The translations under genes and the position numbers were made by a program. Shown here in pieces: positions 36,908 through 45,974 of a DNA stretch of 64,000 bases (the first letter of the stretch is position 1; each line of letters opens with the position of its first letter). The DNA comes from Burkholderia cepacia. GTDB lineage: Bacteria > Pseudomonadota > Gammaproteobacteria > Burkholderiales > Burkholderiaceae. Location: assembly GCF_001718835.1 (NCBI RefSeq), contig NZ_CP013443.1, forward strand, positions 3,686,730-3,750,729, read 5' to 3'. The notes below the pieces were generated by a model that was not told where the DNA came from, searched no databases, and saw nothing but the letters and a program-made list of their open reading frames with translations.

Positions 36908-38362
36908 TTACCACGGCAGCGAATAGGTCTTCGTATTCGTGAAGCTCTTCATCGCTTCCTGCACGCCTTCCTTGTACCCGAGCCCCGAATCCTTCACGCC
37001 GCCGAACGGCGTCAGCTCGAGCCGGTAGCCCGGCACTTCGCGCACGTTCACGCTGCCGACTTCCAGCTCGGTGATGAAGCGCGTGATGTGGTCGAAGCGG
37101 TTCGTGCACACCGACGACGACAGCGCATAGTCGGTGCTGTTCGACATCCGGATCGCTTCGTCGATGTCGCGAAAACGCATGATCGGCGACACGGGCCCGA
37201 AGGTTTCGTACTTCACGAGCGGCATGTCGGGCGTCACGCGATCGATCACCGTCGGCGAATACAACGCGCCGTCACGCACGTTGCCGACCAGCAGCCGTGC
37301 GCCGCGCGAAATCGCGTCGTTCACCTGCTGCTCGCAGAACTTCGCGGCCGCTTCGTCGATCACCGTGCCCATGTCCACCGACGGATCGGCCGGATTGCCG
37401 TACGACCACGCGCGCGTTTTTTCGACGACCAGCTCGGTGAAGCGATCGGCCACCGACTCGTGCACGAGCATCCGCTTGATCGCGGTGCAGCGCTGCCCCG
37501 AGTTCTTGTACGAACCCGACACCGCGAGCGTGCTCGCTTCGTCGAGATCGGCGTCTTCCATCACGATGATCGGATCGTTGCCGCCGAGTTCGAGCACCGC
37601 GCGCCGGTAGCCCATCCGCGCCGCGATCGACTTGCCGATCGATACGCCGCCCGTGAACGTGATGAGGTCGATCGCCGGGTTCGTGATCAGCTCGTCGGCG
37701 ATCTCCTTCGGGTCGCCGGTGATCACCTGCAGCATCTGCGGCGGCAGGCCGGCTTCGTACAGGATGTCCGCGAACAGGTAGCACGACAGCGGCACCTTCT
37801 CGGAAGGCTTCACGACGATCCGGTTGTTGGTCGCGACCGACGGCACGATCTTGTGCGCGACCTGGTTCATCGGGTGGTTGAACGGCGTGATCGCCGAAAT
37901 CACGCCGAGCAGCGGGTCGCGCTGCGTGTACACGCGGCGCTTCTTGCCGTGCGGGGTCAGGTCGCACGAGAAGATCTGCCCGTCGTCCTTCAGCACTTCG
38001 CCGGCGCCGAACGTCAGCACGTCGGCCACGCGGCCCGCCTCGTACGTCGAATCCTTGATGCACAGCCCGGCCTCGGCCGTGATCAGCGCCGCGATCTCCG
38101 CCGTGCGTGCGCGCACGATGTCGGCCGCGCGGCGCAGGATCGCCGCGCGATCGTGGCGCGTGAGCGCCGGCCGGTAGGCGCGCGCGGCCGCGAACGCGCG
38201 CCGCACGTCGTCGAGCGTCGCCTTCGGCACGGTGCCGACCAGCGCGCCGTCGTACGGGTTGCGCACTTCGATTACCGCGTCCCGGTGAATCCGTTCGCCG
38301 TCGATTCGCAGTGCTTCGCGACGAATCTCGCGGACGTCCGTCGATGCTGCAATGGCGTTCAT
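36908..38362 (-). CDS. phnY: Phosphonoacetaldehyde dehydrogenase (PhnY-type)
   Basis: 484-residue NAD-dependent aldehyde dehydrogenase. The Rossmann motif FTGGVSIGKSIA, catalytic Glu in LELGGNDP and catalytic Cys in NSGQRCTAIKRM are present. Next to phosphonoacetate hydrolase this is best read as the enzyme oxidising phosphonoacetaldehyde to phosphonoacetate, as in the Sinorhizobium PhnY-PhnA route. It lies 29 bases downstream of that gene on the same strand. Assignment rests on family resemblance plus neighbour. Confidence 0.9.
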   Translation of the reverse strand: MNAIAASTDVREIRREALRIDGERIHRDAVIEVRNPYDGALVGTVPKATLDDVRRAFAAARAYRPALTRHDRAAILRRAADIVRARTAEIAALITAEAGLCIKDSTYEAGRVADVLTFGAGEVLKDDGQIFSCDLTPHGKKRRVYTQRDPLLGVISAITPFNHPMNQVAHKIVPSVATNNRIVVKPSEKVPLSCYLFADILYEAGLPPQMLQVITGDPKEIADELITNPAIDLITFTGGVSIGKSIAARMGYRRAVLELGGNDPIIVMEDADLDEASTLAVSGSYKNSGQRCTAIKRMLVHESVADRFTELVVEKTRAWSYGNPADPSVDMGTVIDEAAAKFCEQQVNDAISRGARLLVGNVRDGALYSPTVIDRVTPDMPLVKYETFGPVSPIMRFRDIDEAIRMSNSTDYALSSSVCTNRFDHITRFITELEVGSVNVREVPGYRLELTPFGGVKDSGLGYKEGVQEAMKSFTNTKTYSLPW

Positions 38363-38391
38363 GAGTGTGTCCCCTTGCGGATGCGTGCGCA

Positions 38392-39630
38392 TCACTGCAG
38401 ATGGTTGAGCGCGATGTCGATGATGTCGAAGTTGCGCAGCCGCGCACGGCCCGTGACGTCGCTGGCGACCGGCTTGCTGAAGATCAGCGGCACGATCTGC
38501 TCGGAGATCCCGCCGTGCGAACGCAGCGGCACGTCGAGGCCCGACAGGTCGTGCTTGACGCGGCGCGTGCCGAGCACGACGTCCTGCTTCGAGATCACGA
38601 TCAGGTCGCCCATGCGCGCGGGCGGCAGCTCGAAGCGCGCGCAGCCGTCGGCCCCCGTCAGCACGACCTCGATGCCGTCGACCGCGGCGAGCCGCGCGCG
38701 CAGCGCCTCGGCATCGGCCGACGCCGGCACGTAGACGGTCGCAAACGAACCGAGCGCACCGTGGTGCACGACGTACGGATCGGTGATCGGCAGGATCACG
38801 CGCGCCGCGTCGTGGCCGAGCCACTCGTCGAACAGCTCCTGCAGGTAGATCACGTTCGGCTCGCCGGTTTCGTCGTCGTGCTTCGCGTTCATCCCGTGGT
38901 CGGCCGTGATCGCGACGATCGCGCCGAGTTCGTCGAGACGCTGCAGGTACGTGTCCATCATCGCGTAGAACGCGTTCGCGCCTTCGGTGCCGGGCGCGCA
39001 CTTGTGCTGGACGTAGTCGGTGGTCGACAGGTACATCAGGTCGATCGGGCGCGTCTCGAGCAGGCGTACGCCGGCCGCGAACACGAATTCCGACAGGTCC
39101 GCGCTGTACACGCTCGGCACCGGCTTGCCGACCAGTTCGAGCACGTTGTCGATGCCGTTTTCCTCGACGTTCGCCTCGTCGGCCTTTTCCGACGAGAAGC
39201 AGATCCCCTTCAGCCCCTTGCCGAGAAGGCGGCGCAGCTTGTCCTTCGCAGTGACGACCGCGACGCGCGCACCCTGCTCGGCGAAGGTCGCGAGCACGGT
39301 GGGAGCGACCAGGTACTTCGGATCGTTCATCAGTACCTCGGCGCCGGTGTCGCGATCGTAGAAATAGTTGCCGCTTATCCCGTGCACCGCCGGCGGCACG
39401 CCGGTCACGATGGACAGGTTGTTCGGGTTCGTGAAGCTCGGCACCACGCACTCGCCCTTGAGCGCCGTGCCGGGTTTCAGCAGCGTGCGCAGGAACGGCG
39501 CGACGCCGGCCTCGGCGGCCTCCTCCAGGTATTCGTATGCGCAGCCGTCCACGCAGACGACCACCACCGGCCGGCTCATCCAGTTGTAGCGGCGGCCGTT
39601 CACTTCCACGGATACAGGCGTTTCGGTCAT
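38392..39630 (-). CDS. phnA: Phosphonoacetate hydrolase
   Basis: 412-residue alkaline-phosphatase-superfamily enzyme that cleaves the C-P bond of phosphonoacetate to acetate and phosphate. Metal and nucleophile motifs are visible: VVCVDGCAYEYLE, the Thr nucleophile in VPSFTNPNNLSIVTG, STTDYVQHK, TADHGMNAKHD and a late RSHGGISE histidine. The start MTETPVSVEVNGRRYNW follows AAGGATTG. First gene of the phnA-phnY transcript; a promoter lies at about 39698-39726. Confidence 0.93.
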   Translation of the reverse strand: MTETPVSVEVNGRRYNWMSRPVVVVCVDGCAYEYLEEAAEAGVAPFLRTLLKPGTALKGECVVPSFTNPNNLSIVTGVPPAVHGISGNYFYDRDTGAEVLMNDPKYLVAPTVLATFAEQGARVAVVTAKDKLRRLLGKGLKGICFSSEKADEANVEENGIDNVLELVGKPVPSVYSADLSEFVFAAGVRLLETRPIDLMYLSTTDYVQHKCAPGTEGANAFYAMMDTYLQRLDELGAIVAITADHGMNAKHDDETGEPNVIYLQELFDEWLGHDAARVILPITDPYVVHHGALGSFATVYVPASADAEALRARLAAVDGIEVVLTGADGCARFELPPARMGDLIVISKQDVVLGTRRVKHDLSGLDVPLRSHGGISEQIVPLIFSKPVASDVTGRARLRNFDIIDIALNHLQ

Positions 39631-39692
39631 GACAATCCTTTCGATGCGGAGGGAGGGCAGCGCCGGCATCCGGCCCGGCGGCGCTTCGATGC

Positions 39693-39730
39693 TTGACATT
39701 AAAATTGATGATTTGTAGATTGTCAACAAC
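39693..39730. promoter_or_regulatory. Interlocking divergent promoters with a palindrome (phnA / FAD oxidoreductase)
   Basis: Plus strand: TTGACA (39693-39698), 17-base spacer, TAGATT (39716-39721). Minus strand: TTGACA (39726-39721), 17-base spacer, TTTAAT (39703-39698). The plus -35 touches the minus -10 and the plus -10 touches the minus -35. The palindrome TTGTCAACAA (39720-39729) covers the plus -10/start region and the minus -35. ATTGTCAACA is repeated exactly in front of the GntR gene (43496-43505). Confidence 0.7.
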
Positions 39731-39887
39731 ATGCAGAGAACAGAATGCAAGATGCCGGTCGGCCATGGCGACGACTTCGGCATGTTTTATCGGGTGGTCA
39801 AAAAGCGCGGCTACCTTCGCTTCTTTCTGTTTCCGGCCGTGCGCGACACGGCCGCCTTTCCAACCCTGCGAAACGACTGATCGACTG

Positions 39888-41276
39888 ATGCGACCCTTCT
39901 GGATCGAACAAGCACTGTTCAACGACGGCGATCTCGCCCCCGCGCTGCAGGGCGCGACGCAGGCTGACGTCTGCATCGTCGGCGGCGGCTTCACCGGGCT
40001 CTGGACCGCGATCCAGGCGAAGCAGCAGAACCCGGCGCTCGACATCGCGATCGTCGAGGCCGACCTGTGCGGCGCCGGCGCGAGCGGCCGCAACGGCGGC
40101 TGCCTGCTCACGTGGTCCGCGAAATTCCTGACGCTGCGGCGGCTGTTCGGCGAAGCCGAGGCGATCCGGCTCGTGAAGGCCTCCGAAGCGGCCGTGCAGC
40201 ACATCGCCGATTTCTGCCGTGCGCACGACATCGATGCCGAACTGCGGCTCGACGGCACGCTGTACACGGCGACGTCGCGCGCCCAGATCGGCACGCTCGC
40301 GCCGGTGCTCGACGCGCTCGCCGCGTGCGGCATCCACAGCTACGAGCCGCTGCCGCCCGCCGAAGTCGCGCGCCGCTCGGGTTCCGCACGCAACCTCGAC
40401 GGCGTGTACTCGCCGATCGCCGCGACCGTGCATCCCGGGAAACTCGTGCGCGGGCTGCGCCGCGTCGCGCTCGCGATGGGCATCCGTATCTACGAGCGCA
40501 CGCCGATGCTCGACTTCACGCCCGGGCAGCCTGCCGTCGTGCGCACGCCGTCGGGCAGCGTGAGCGCGGGCAAGCTCGTGTTCGCGATCAACGCGTGGAT
40601 GGCGAGCCGCTTCCCGCAGTTCGAACGCACGATCGCGGTCGTGTCGAGCGACATGGTCATCACCGAGAAATGCCCGGAACTGCTCGAGAAGACCGGGCTC
40701 GTGGACGGGGTGTCGGTGCTCGATTCGCGGATCTTCGTCTACTACTACCGCACCACCGCCGACGGGCGGCTGATGCTCGGCAAGGGCGGCAACACGTTCT
40801 CGTGGCGCAGCCGCATCGCGCCGGTGTTCGACCGGCGCTCGCCGTACGAGGCGCAGCTCACGCACAGCCTGCGCGAGTTCTTTCCGTCGCTCGCGGGCGT
40901 GCCGGTCACGGCGAGCTGGAACGGGCCGTCGGATCGATCGGTTACCGGCTTCCCGTTCTTCGGCCGCCTGGACGATGCGCCGAACGTGTTCTACGGCTTC
41001 GGCTATTCGGGCAACGGCGTGGGGCCGACCTACATGGGTGGGCAGATTTTGTCGTCGCTGGTGCTCGGCCTCGACAACGCATGGACGCGCAGCCCGATCG
41101 TGCGCGGCCCGCTCGGCCATTTCCCGCCGGAGCCGATCCGCTATGTCGGCGCGCATGTCGTGCGCAATGCGATCCGTCGCAAGGAGCGCGCGGAGGATGC
41201 GAACAGGCGGCCGTGGATTGTCGATACTTGGCTTTCCGGGTTTGCGAGCGCGGCGGGGAAGGCGGACAAGGCTTGA
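39888..41276 (+). CDS. FAD-dependent oxidoreductase, aminophosphonate type
   Basis: 462-residue DAO-family flavoprotein with the FAD-binding motif VCIVGGGFTGLWTA near the N-terminus and a C-terminal GFGYSGNGVGPTYMGG block. This subfamily is linked to phosphonate utilisation (putative aminophosphonate oxidoreductase) and related enzymes oxidise N-methylated 2-aminoethylphosphonate to phosphonoacetaldehyde. Divergence from phnA-phnY supports that reading: its product would feed PhnY. The ATG at 39888 (MRPFWIEQALFNDGD) is chosen by family length; the upstream extension is unrelated. Confidence 0.85.
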   Translation: MRPFWIEQALFNDGDLAPALQGATQADVCIVGGGFTGLWTAIQAKQQNPALDIAIVEADLCGAGASGRNGGCLLTWSAKFLTLRRLFGEAEAIRLVKASEAAVQHIADFCRAHDIDAELRLDGTLYTATSRAQIGTLAPVLDALAACGIHSYEPLPPAEVARRSGSARNLDGVYSPIAATVHPGKLVRGLRRVALAMGIRIYERTPMLDFTPGQPAVVRTPSGSVSAGKLVFAINAWMASRFPQFERTIAVVSSDMVITEKCPELLEKTGLVDGVSVLDSRIFVYYYRTTADGRLMLGKGGNTFSWRSRIAPVFDRRSPYEAQLTHSLREFFPSLAGVPVTASWNGPSDRSVTGFPFFGRLDDAPNVFYGFGYSGNGVGPTYMGGQILSSLVLGLDNAWTRSPIVRGPLGHFPPEPIRYVGAHVVRNAIRRKERAEDANRRPWIVDTWLSGFASAAGKADKA

Positions 41277-41668
41277 TGTGCGGGTCATGAAGGTACGCCG
41301 AGCGCCGTACCAGGCGTGGTCGGGGCCACTGTCGTGGAGCTCGCACCCGCCAATGATTGGCTTCGCGATGCCGGTCGCATGTGGTGCTGCGATCTCTGTG
41401 CAAAAAAGCCCAAGCGGCCAGGACCCGTGCAGGATTGACGCGGTCGCCCGCTAAACTACTGCGGGCGGCGGGTTGATTGTGGAAGTGTTGGCCGAGTTAT
41501 ATTGATTTTTTGAGATTTATTATCTCGATTTTAATGCTGCGAAGTACGTGATAGAGTCACGCACTTCCTTCGGAAATCAAATAATCGATACAAAGGGCCA
41601 ACGTGAGCAACGTTTACCATTAAAACGGGCACAATGACCTGACACCAGGAACATCTGTTGCGTCCGTC
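41277..41668. other. Intergenic region, GC drop into an AT-rich insertion
   Basis: About 390 bases. The first 180 are GC-rich like the neighbours; from about 41470 composition becomes markedly AT-rich (for example the stretch 41501-41600). No ribosome site or conserved open frame was convincing. The change in composition marks the left edge of a probable insertion in the phosphonate cluster. Confidence 0.45.
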
Positions 41669-41884
41669 ATGGCCCGCTCTCTTTTAAAATATAAATTCAG
41701 AAATAAAATATTGCCAACTTTCACCATCGAAGGCATGAAGGCATTCAGGTGGGTTTTAACGCACAAGCTGAGCACATTCGTTGGCAGAACGTTGCCAGGT
41801 GTTGGCTGGGTCTTGATGACCAAGGATATCTATGAGATTAGCAGTCACACGGTGATCAAGTACAATCGGATCGCCAAGCCTTAG
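41669..41884 (+). CDS. Small hypothetical protein, possible toxin remnant
   Basis: 71 residues, basic, with a mid-protein hydrophobic stretch (STFVGRTLPGVGWVLMTKDIYEI). The pattern resembles the C-terminal ends of some membrane-acting polymorphic toxins, so it may be the tail of a larger lost gene; this is a weak inference. The ribosome site is poor. It lies 14 bases upstream of the next gene and is AT-rich compared with the rest of the window. Confidence 0.4.
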   Translation: MARSLLKYKFRNKILPTFTIEGMKAFRWVLTHKLSTFVGRTLPGVGWVLMTKDIYEISSHTVIKYNRIAKP

Positions 41885-41898
41885 GACAGAGTGTTTTA

Positions 41899-42258
41899 AT
41901 GGAAAAATACACGCGGGACGATCTGGTTGCGTTTATCCGGCAGGAGGCCTGCATGCCTTCCAAGAAGCCCATTACCGACGATATGGATGTTGTGCATTCT
42001 TTGGGCCAACACGGAGATGACGCCAATGATTTTATGGAAAAGTTCTTCGAAACATTCACAGTGGACCGGGGCGACTACGATTTTTGCCGATACTTTTTTA
42101 TGGAGGGAGAGGGATTCATCTCGCATCTTTTCAAAAAATACATACTGAGAAAACCTCACCCGCTAAAAAGAGAGACTGTAACGGTCGGAATGCTCCACAA
42201 GGCGGCCCTCAACCACAAATGGGATTGCAAAGCTCTGTCGGAGAATAAGTTCCACTAG
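41899..42258 (+). CDS. DUF1493-like protein
   Basis: 119-residue acidic protein that looks like DUF1493: an acyl-carrier-like fold with the block DVVHSLGQHGDDANDFMEKFFETFTVDRGDYDFCRYFF (key residues G-DG/DDA-E and YFF-EG). I recognise the family by pattern only. DUF1493 proteins often sit in small accessory clusters of unknown role. AT-rich codon use and position between two other small genes suggest horizontal acquisition. Confidence 0.55.
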   Translation: MEKYTRDDLVAFIRQEACMPSKKPITDDMDVVHSLGQHGDDANDFMEKFFETFTVDRGDYDFCRYFFMEGEGFISHLFKKYILRKPHPLKRETVTVGMLHKAALNHKWDCKALSENKFH

Positions 42259-42303
42259 GAAAGCACTCGATTCGATTAATGCAATTCAACGACACCCGAG
42301 GAA

Positions 42304-42576
42304 ATGATTCGCTTTCTATTGGCAACAGCATTCACGGTCTTGTTAGGTTCATGCTCGAAACACAAAGACGAGACGTGGACCACCCTTCAGGAAATGCCCG
42401 CATTCGCCGAGCCGAATGACGACAGGACCAACCCAATTTTTACGATAAAAAAGGGCGAGCATTGCGTTCCATTGAAGGATCGCACTGCGAAAATCTACGC
42501 ATATACTCAAGTCCGCTGCGATTCCGGCACCGGCTGGGTTCTGGACGATTTCTTCGACAAGCAGGGCGGCAAATAA
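42304..42576 (+). CDS. Small predicted lipoprotein
   Basis: 90 residues with a type II signal: hydrophobic core then lipobox LLGSC with the lipid-modified Cys at residue 17. The mature part has three further Cys-containing strands (EHCVPLKDRTAKIYAYTQV, RCDSGTGWVLDDFF) reminiscent of an SH3-like fold. It could be an immunity lipoprotein for the preceding gene or gene remnant, or an unrelated envelope protein. Third gene of the AT-rich trio. Confidence 0.6.
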   Translation: MIRFLLATAFTVLLGSCSKHKDETWTTLQEMPAFAEPNDDRTNPIFTIKKGEHCVPLKDRTAKIYAYTQVRCDSGTGWVLDDFFDKQGGK

Positions 42577-42688
42577 TCGACCCAAAGGCGATCGCCGCAT
42601 TCGGCCCGGGCATCGTCAGTTTCAACCGGAGCTGAAACCGTTCGGCGCCCTTTCGTCATCGATGTGCGGCGGCACGTATCGCAATCGC

Positions 42689-43414
42689 TCACGCGCCAGC
42701 CTTCTCCCGCGCCGCCTTGCCCGTCGCGGGCAGCCCCTGCTCGTGCGTACGGCGCATCCGCGCGAGGCCGTGCGCGAGATGCTCGCGCACCAGCGCGACC
42801 GCCTGCTCCTCGTCGCCGCTCGCGAGTGCCTGCACGATCTTGTCGTGCTCGGCCGCCGACACGGCGATCGCGTCTTCCTCGGCCTCGATCGCGGCCTGGC
42901 GCAGCAGCCCGAGCTGGCGCACGAGCCGGCGATAGGTATCGGTGAGGTGCGTATTGCCGACGCCGACGACCATCGCGTCGTGGAACTGCACGTTCAGCTC
43001 CGTATAGCGCGTGACGTCGTGGGACTTCGCCGCATCCTTCATCGACTGGATGATGCCCTTCAGCACCTTCAGCGTGTCGGGCGAGATGCGCTTCGCGAGC
43101 GCGCGCGCGACCGACTCGTCGAGCATCGCGCGCACTTCGTAGATCTCCTCGGCCTCGCGCAGCGGCACGACGCGCACCGTCACGCCGCGGTTCTTCTCGT
43201 TGCGCAGCAGGCCGGCCTGCTCCAGCGCACGGAACGCTTCGCGCACGGGACCGCGCGACACGTTCAGCTTCGTCGCGATCTCGACTTCGTTGAGTTTCTC
43301 GCCGGGCGCGTATTCGCCGGAGACGATCGCGCGCTCGAGCATGTCCTGCACGATCATCGCGAGCGACTGGCTTTGCAGGAGTTCGATGGCGCTGAGCGCG
43401 TTCGGGGAAGTCAT
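42689..43414 (-). CDS. phnR: GntR-family (FCD) regulator of phosphonate utilisation
   Basis: 241-residue regulator: N-terminal winged HTH (ERAIVSGEYAPGEKLNEVEIATKLNVSRGPVREAFRALE) and a C-terminal all-helical FCD ligand domain with metal-binding Asp/His pattern (about 90-220). It matches the Burkholderia phosphonate-associated GntR type as I remember it. It lies on the far side of the AT-rich trio from the phosphonate enzymes, which it probably controls. Start MTSPNALSAIELLQ at 43414. Confidence 0.82.
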   Translation of the reverse strand: MTSPNALSAIELLQSQSLAMIVQDMLERAIVSGEYAPGEKLNEVEIATKLNVSRGPVREAFRALEQAGLLRNEKNRGVTVRVVPLREAEEIYEVRAMLDESVARALAKRISPDTLKVLKGIIQSMKDAAKSHDVTRYTELNVQFHDAMVVGVGNTHLTDTYRRLVRQLGLLRQAAIEAEEDAIAVSAAEHDKIVQALASGDEEQAVALVREHLAHGLARMRRTHEQGLPATGKAAREKAGA

Positions 43415-43474
43415 GGTCGGGCAGGCAGCGGCGCTGCGGTAGGAAACGAGGGCGCCATATCGGCGAATGATCGT

Positions 43475-43505
43475 TATATACCCTCGGCCCGACATATTGT
43501 CAACA
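43475..43505 (-). promoter_or_regulatory. Predicted promoter of the GntR gene with shared motif
   Basis: Minus strand TTGACA (43503-43498), 17-base spacer, TATATA (43480-43475). The -35 is embedded in the 10-mer ATTGTCAACA that also occurs in the phnA promoter, hinting at autoregulation. Confidence 0.6.
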
Positions 43506-43579
43506 GTCTTCAGTCTCCAAACGCCGATCCCGACGGACCGCGATGCCATCCGGCATCGCGGCTCCCACCGTCGCGCGCG

Positions 43580-45745
43580 TCAGCGCTTCACCGGCCCCGG
43601 ATCGCTCTGGCTCGGCCGGCCCGTCTCGACGTGGCCCGCGAAGCGGCGCACGACCTTGTCGCTCGCGCCGCCCGTCGTGGTCGCGACGATGTTCAGGTCG
43701 TACCAGCCGTGGCTCGACGACAGCGCGAAGTGATCCTCGACGCGCTCGCCCGGCTCCAGCGTGTAGGTGCGCGCATGCGCATGGCTGTACGCGTTGTCGA
43801 CCGTGATGCGGCACGTCGCGCGCCCGCTGTTGCGCAGTTGCAGGTACACGTGACGGTTGCGCACGTCGTAGCCGATCCGCGCTTCGGGGTTCGCGTGGCG
43901 GCCGTCCGCGGCGAGCCGCGTGTTGCCCTGGAACTCGCACAGATAACCGTTCGGGCCGTATGCCGCGAGGTGATAGTCGCCCTGCGCGACCGACGTGCTC
44001 CAGCTGTCGGCGATCCTGTCGCCCGCGGACACCGCATAACGTCGCGGCGGCGTCGCCGGGTTGCGGCGGTCGTACACGTAGAACGCCGCACCCGCGTCGC
44101 CGGTGTTCGCGAAGTCGAGCGACACGCTGTCGTCATGGCCGCTCACGCGGCTGTGCACGAACAGCTCGTACGGCAACGCACGCGCCGGACGCGTGCCGGG
44201 CTCCTGCGCCGGCATCGACTGCTGCGCGGGCACCTGGTACGCCTGGCCGGCCGTCGCGATGTGCTGCGGCACCGTGAAGCTCACCGTGCGCGTGTCGGGG
44301 CGCGCGGAGAAGTCGAACGCCGACGTGAGATCGCCACAGATCGAGCGGCGCCATGCGCTGATGTTCGGCTCCTTCACGCCGAAGCGCGCTTCGAGGAAAC
44401 GCAGCACCGACGTATGGTCGAACGTCTCCGAGCAGACCCAGCCGCCCTTCGTCCACGGCGAGATGATGATCAGCGGCACGCGCGGCCCGAGGCCGATCGG
44501 CTGGATGCCGCCCGGGTCCGCGCCCGGCACGAGCGGGCTCATTTCGCCGGGGTACTTGTTCAGGTCGAGCAGCTCGTCGCCGAGGTTCGACAGCAGGTTC
44601 GACGACACGATGCCCTGGCCACCCACGCCGCTCGTGACCGGCGGCACCGGCGGCACGACGTGGTCGAACAGCCCGTCGTTCTCGTCGTAGTTGAGGATGA
44701 ACACCGTCTTCGCCCACACTTCCGGGTTCGACGTCAGCGCCTCGAGCACCATGTTGATGTAGAACGCGCCGTCGGTCGGCGACGCTTGCGGGTGCTCGCT
44801 GTACTTGTACGGCGACACGATCCACGACACCTGCGGCAGCCGGTTCGCCTGCACGTCGGCCTTCAGCTCGGCGAGCGTGTGGTCCGACGCGCCCTGGTCG
44901 ACCAGCGGGCCGCTCGCACCTTCCTTCACCTGGAACTTCTTGAAGAACATCAGCGAGTTGTCGGTGTAATTGTCGGTCGGGTCGCCCGGGATGCCGGTGC
45001 CGCCCTGATACACCTTCCAGCTGATCTTCGCGTTCTCGAGGCGTTCCGCGTAGGTCGTCCACGTATAGCCGTTCGTGTTGTTGCGCTCGCCGATGCCAGG
45101 GCCGTTCGGCTGCGTGCCGTACACGTTGCGCGAGTCGACCGTGCCGGTCCACAGGTAGATGCGGTTCGGCGCGGTGTCGGCGTGCGCGGAGCAGAAGTAC
45201 GAATCGCAGATCGTGAACGCGTCGGCCAGTGCGTAGTGGTACGTGAGGTCCTGGCGCTTCAGGTAGCCCATCGTCAGCACGTCCTGCTTCTGGTTCACCC
45301 ACTGGTCCCACTGGCCGTTGTTCCAGGACAGGTGGCCGCTGCTCCAGCCGTGGTTGGTGCCCGGCTGGAATTCGGTCGTCTGCTTCGGATCGAGGTAGAA
45401 CGGCAGCACGTACGGCGCCGACGGGTCGAGCCCACGCGAATGGTAGTTCTTCGTGAATACCGATGCCGGCGGCTGCTGCCACACCGGTGCGCCGCTCGGC
45501 AGCAGGTGCGGGCGCGGGTCGTTGAAGCCGCGCACACCGCGCAGCCCGCCGAAGTAATGGTCGAACGAACGGTTTTCCTGCATGAAGATCACGACGTGTT
45601 CGACGTCGCGGATCGTGCCCGTACGGTAGGCGGCCGGCATCGCCAGCGCATTGCGGATCGCGGGTGGGAAGCCCGCGTAGGCGGCCATCGCGCCGGCCGA
45701 CTGCGCGGCGAGGCGCAGGAAATCGCGTCGATTGTTCGAAGACAT
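43580..45745 (-). CDS. Phosphocholine-specific phospholipase C, Tat-exported
   Basis: 721-residue secreted phospholipase C of the non-haemolytic PlcN type. The twin-arginine signal is NRRDFLRLAAQ in the first 15 residues. The phosphoesterase domain begins HVVIFMQENRSFDHYFGGLRG and includes LILNYDENDGLFDHV-type metal motifs (here FILNYDENDGLFDHV). Two C-terminal DUF756 repeats follow. It hydrolyses phosphatidylcholine or sphingomyelin outside the cell and also serves phosphate scavenging. Divergent from a LysR gene. Confidence 0.92.
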   Translation of the reverse strand: MSSNNRRDFLRLAAQSAGAMAAYAGFPPAIRNALAMPAAYRTGTIRDVEHVVIFMQENRSFDHYFGGLRGVRGFNDPRPHLLPSGAPVWQQPPASVFTKNYHSRGLDPSAPYVLPFYLDPKQTTEFQPGTNHGWSSGHLSWNNGQWDQWVNQKQDVLTMGYLKRQDLTYHYALADAFTICDSYFCSAHADTAPNRIYLWTGTVDSRNVYGTQPNGPGIGERNNTNGYTWTTYAERLENAKISWKVYQGGTGIPGDPTDNYTDNSLMFFKKFQVKEGASGPLVDQGASDHTLAELKADVQANRLPQVSWIVSPYKYSEHPQASPTDGAFYINMVLEALTSNPEVWAKTVFILNYDENDGLFDHVVPPVPPVTSGVGGQGIVSSNLLSNLGDELLDLNKYPGEMSPLVPGADPGGIQPIGLGPRVPLIIISPWTKGGWVCSETFDHTSVLRFLEARFGVKEPNISAWRRSICGDLTSAFDFSARPDTRTVSFTVPQHIATAGQAYQVPAQQSMPAQEPGTRPARALPYELFVHSRVSGHDDSVSLDFANTGDAGAAFYVYDRRNPATPPRRYAVSAGDRIADSWSTSVAQGDYHLAAYGPNGYLCEFQGNTRLAADGRHANPEARIGYDVRNRHVYLQLRNSGRATCRITVDNAYSHAHARTYTLEPGERVEDHFALSSSHGWYDLNIVATTTGGASDKVVRRFAGHVETGRPSQSDPGPVKR

Positions 45746-45974
45746 GAAGGGAACCCTGTTGTCGGTAGGAGTGGGGCGCCGGTCGAGCGGGGCCGGCGGT
45801 CGGTGTATTACGCGCTATTACCCCGCACCGGCATGTCCCGGCCGTGACCGGTTCCAGCAGGTTTCTTGCGCTCACCCCCAGCTTTTTTTCGAAGCGGCGC
45901 ACGACGTGCCTTTCACGCGGCCGACACACGCATGCGCTACGCTGACGCGCGATGAAGAGGGGAGAAGCCGAGTC

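Noticed and set aside
36908..40333. A single 1141-codon minus frame covering phnY and beyond
   Set aside because: Only the part up to 38362 resembles aldehyde dehydrogenase; the rest runs out of frame through phnA and antisense to the FAD oxidoreductase.
41281..41454. Possible coding remnant just after the FAD oxidoreductase
   Set aside because: A 55-codon frame with no start signal and no recognisable protein pattern. Not enough to call a gene.
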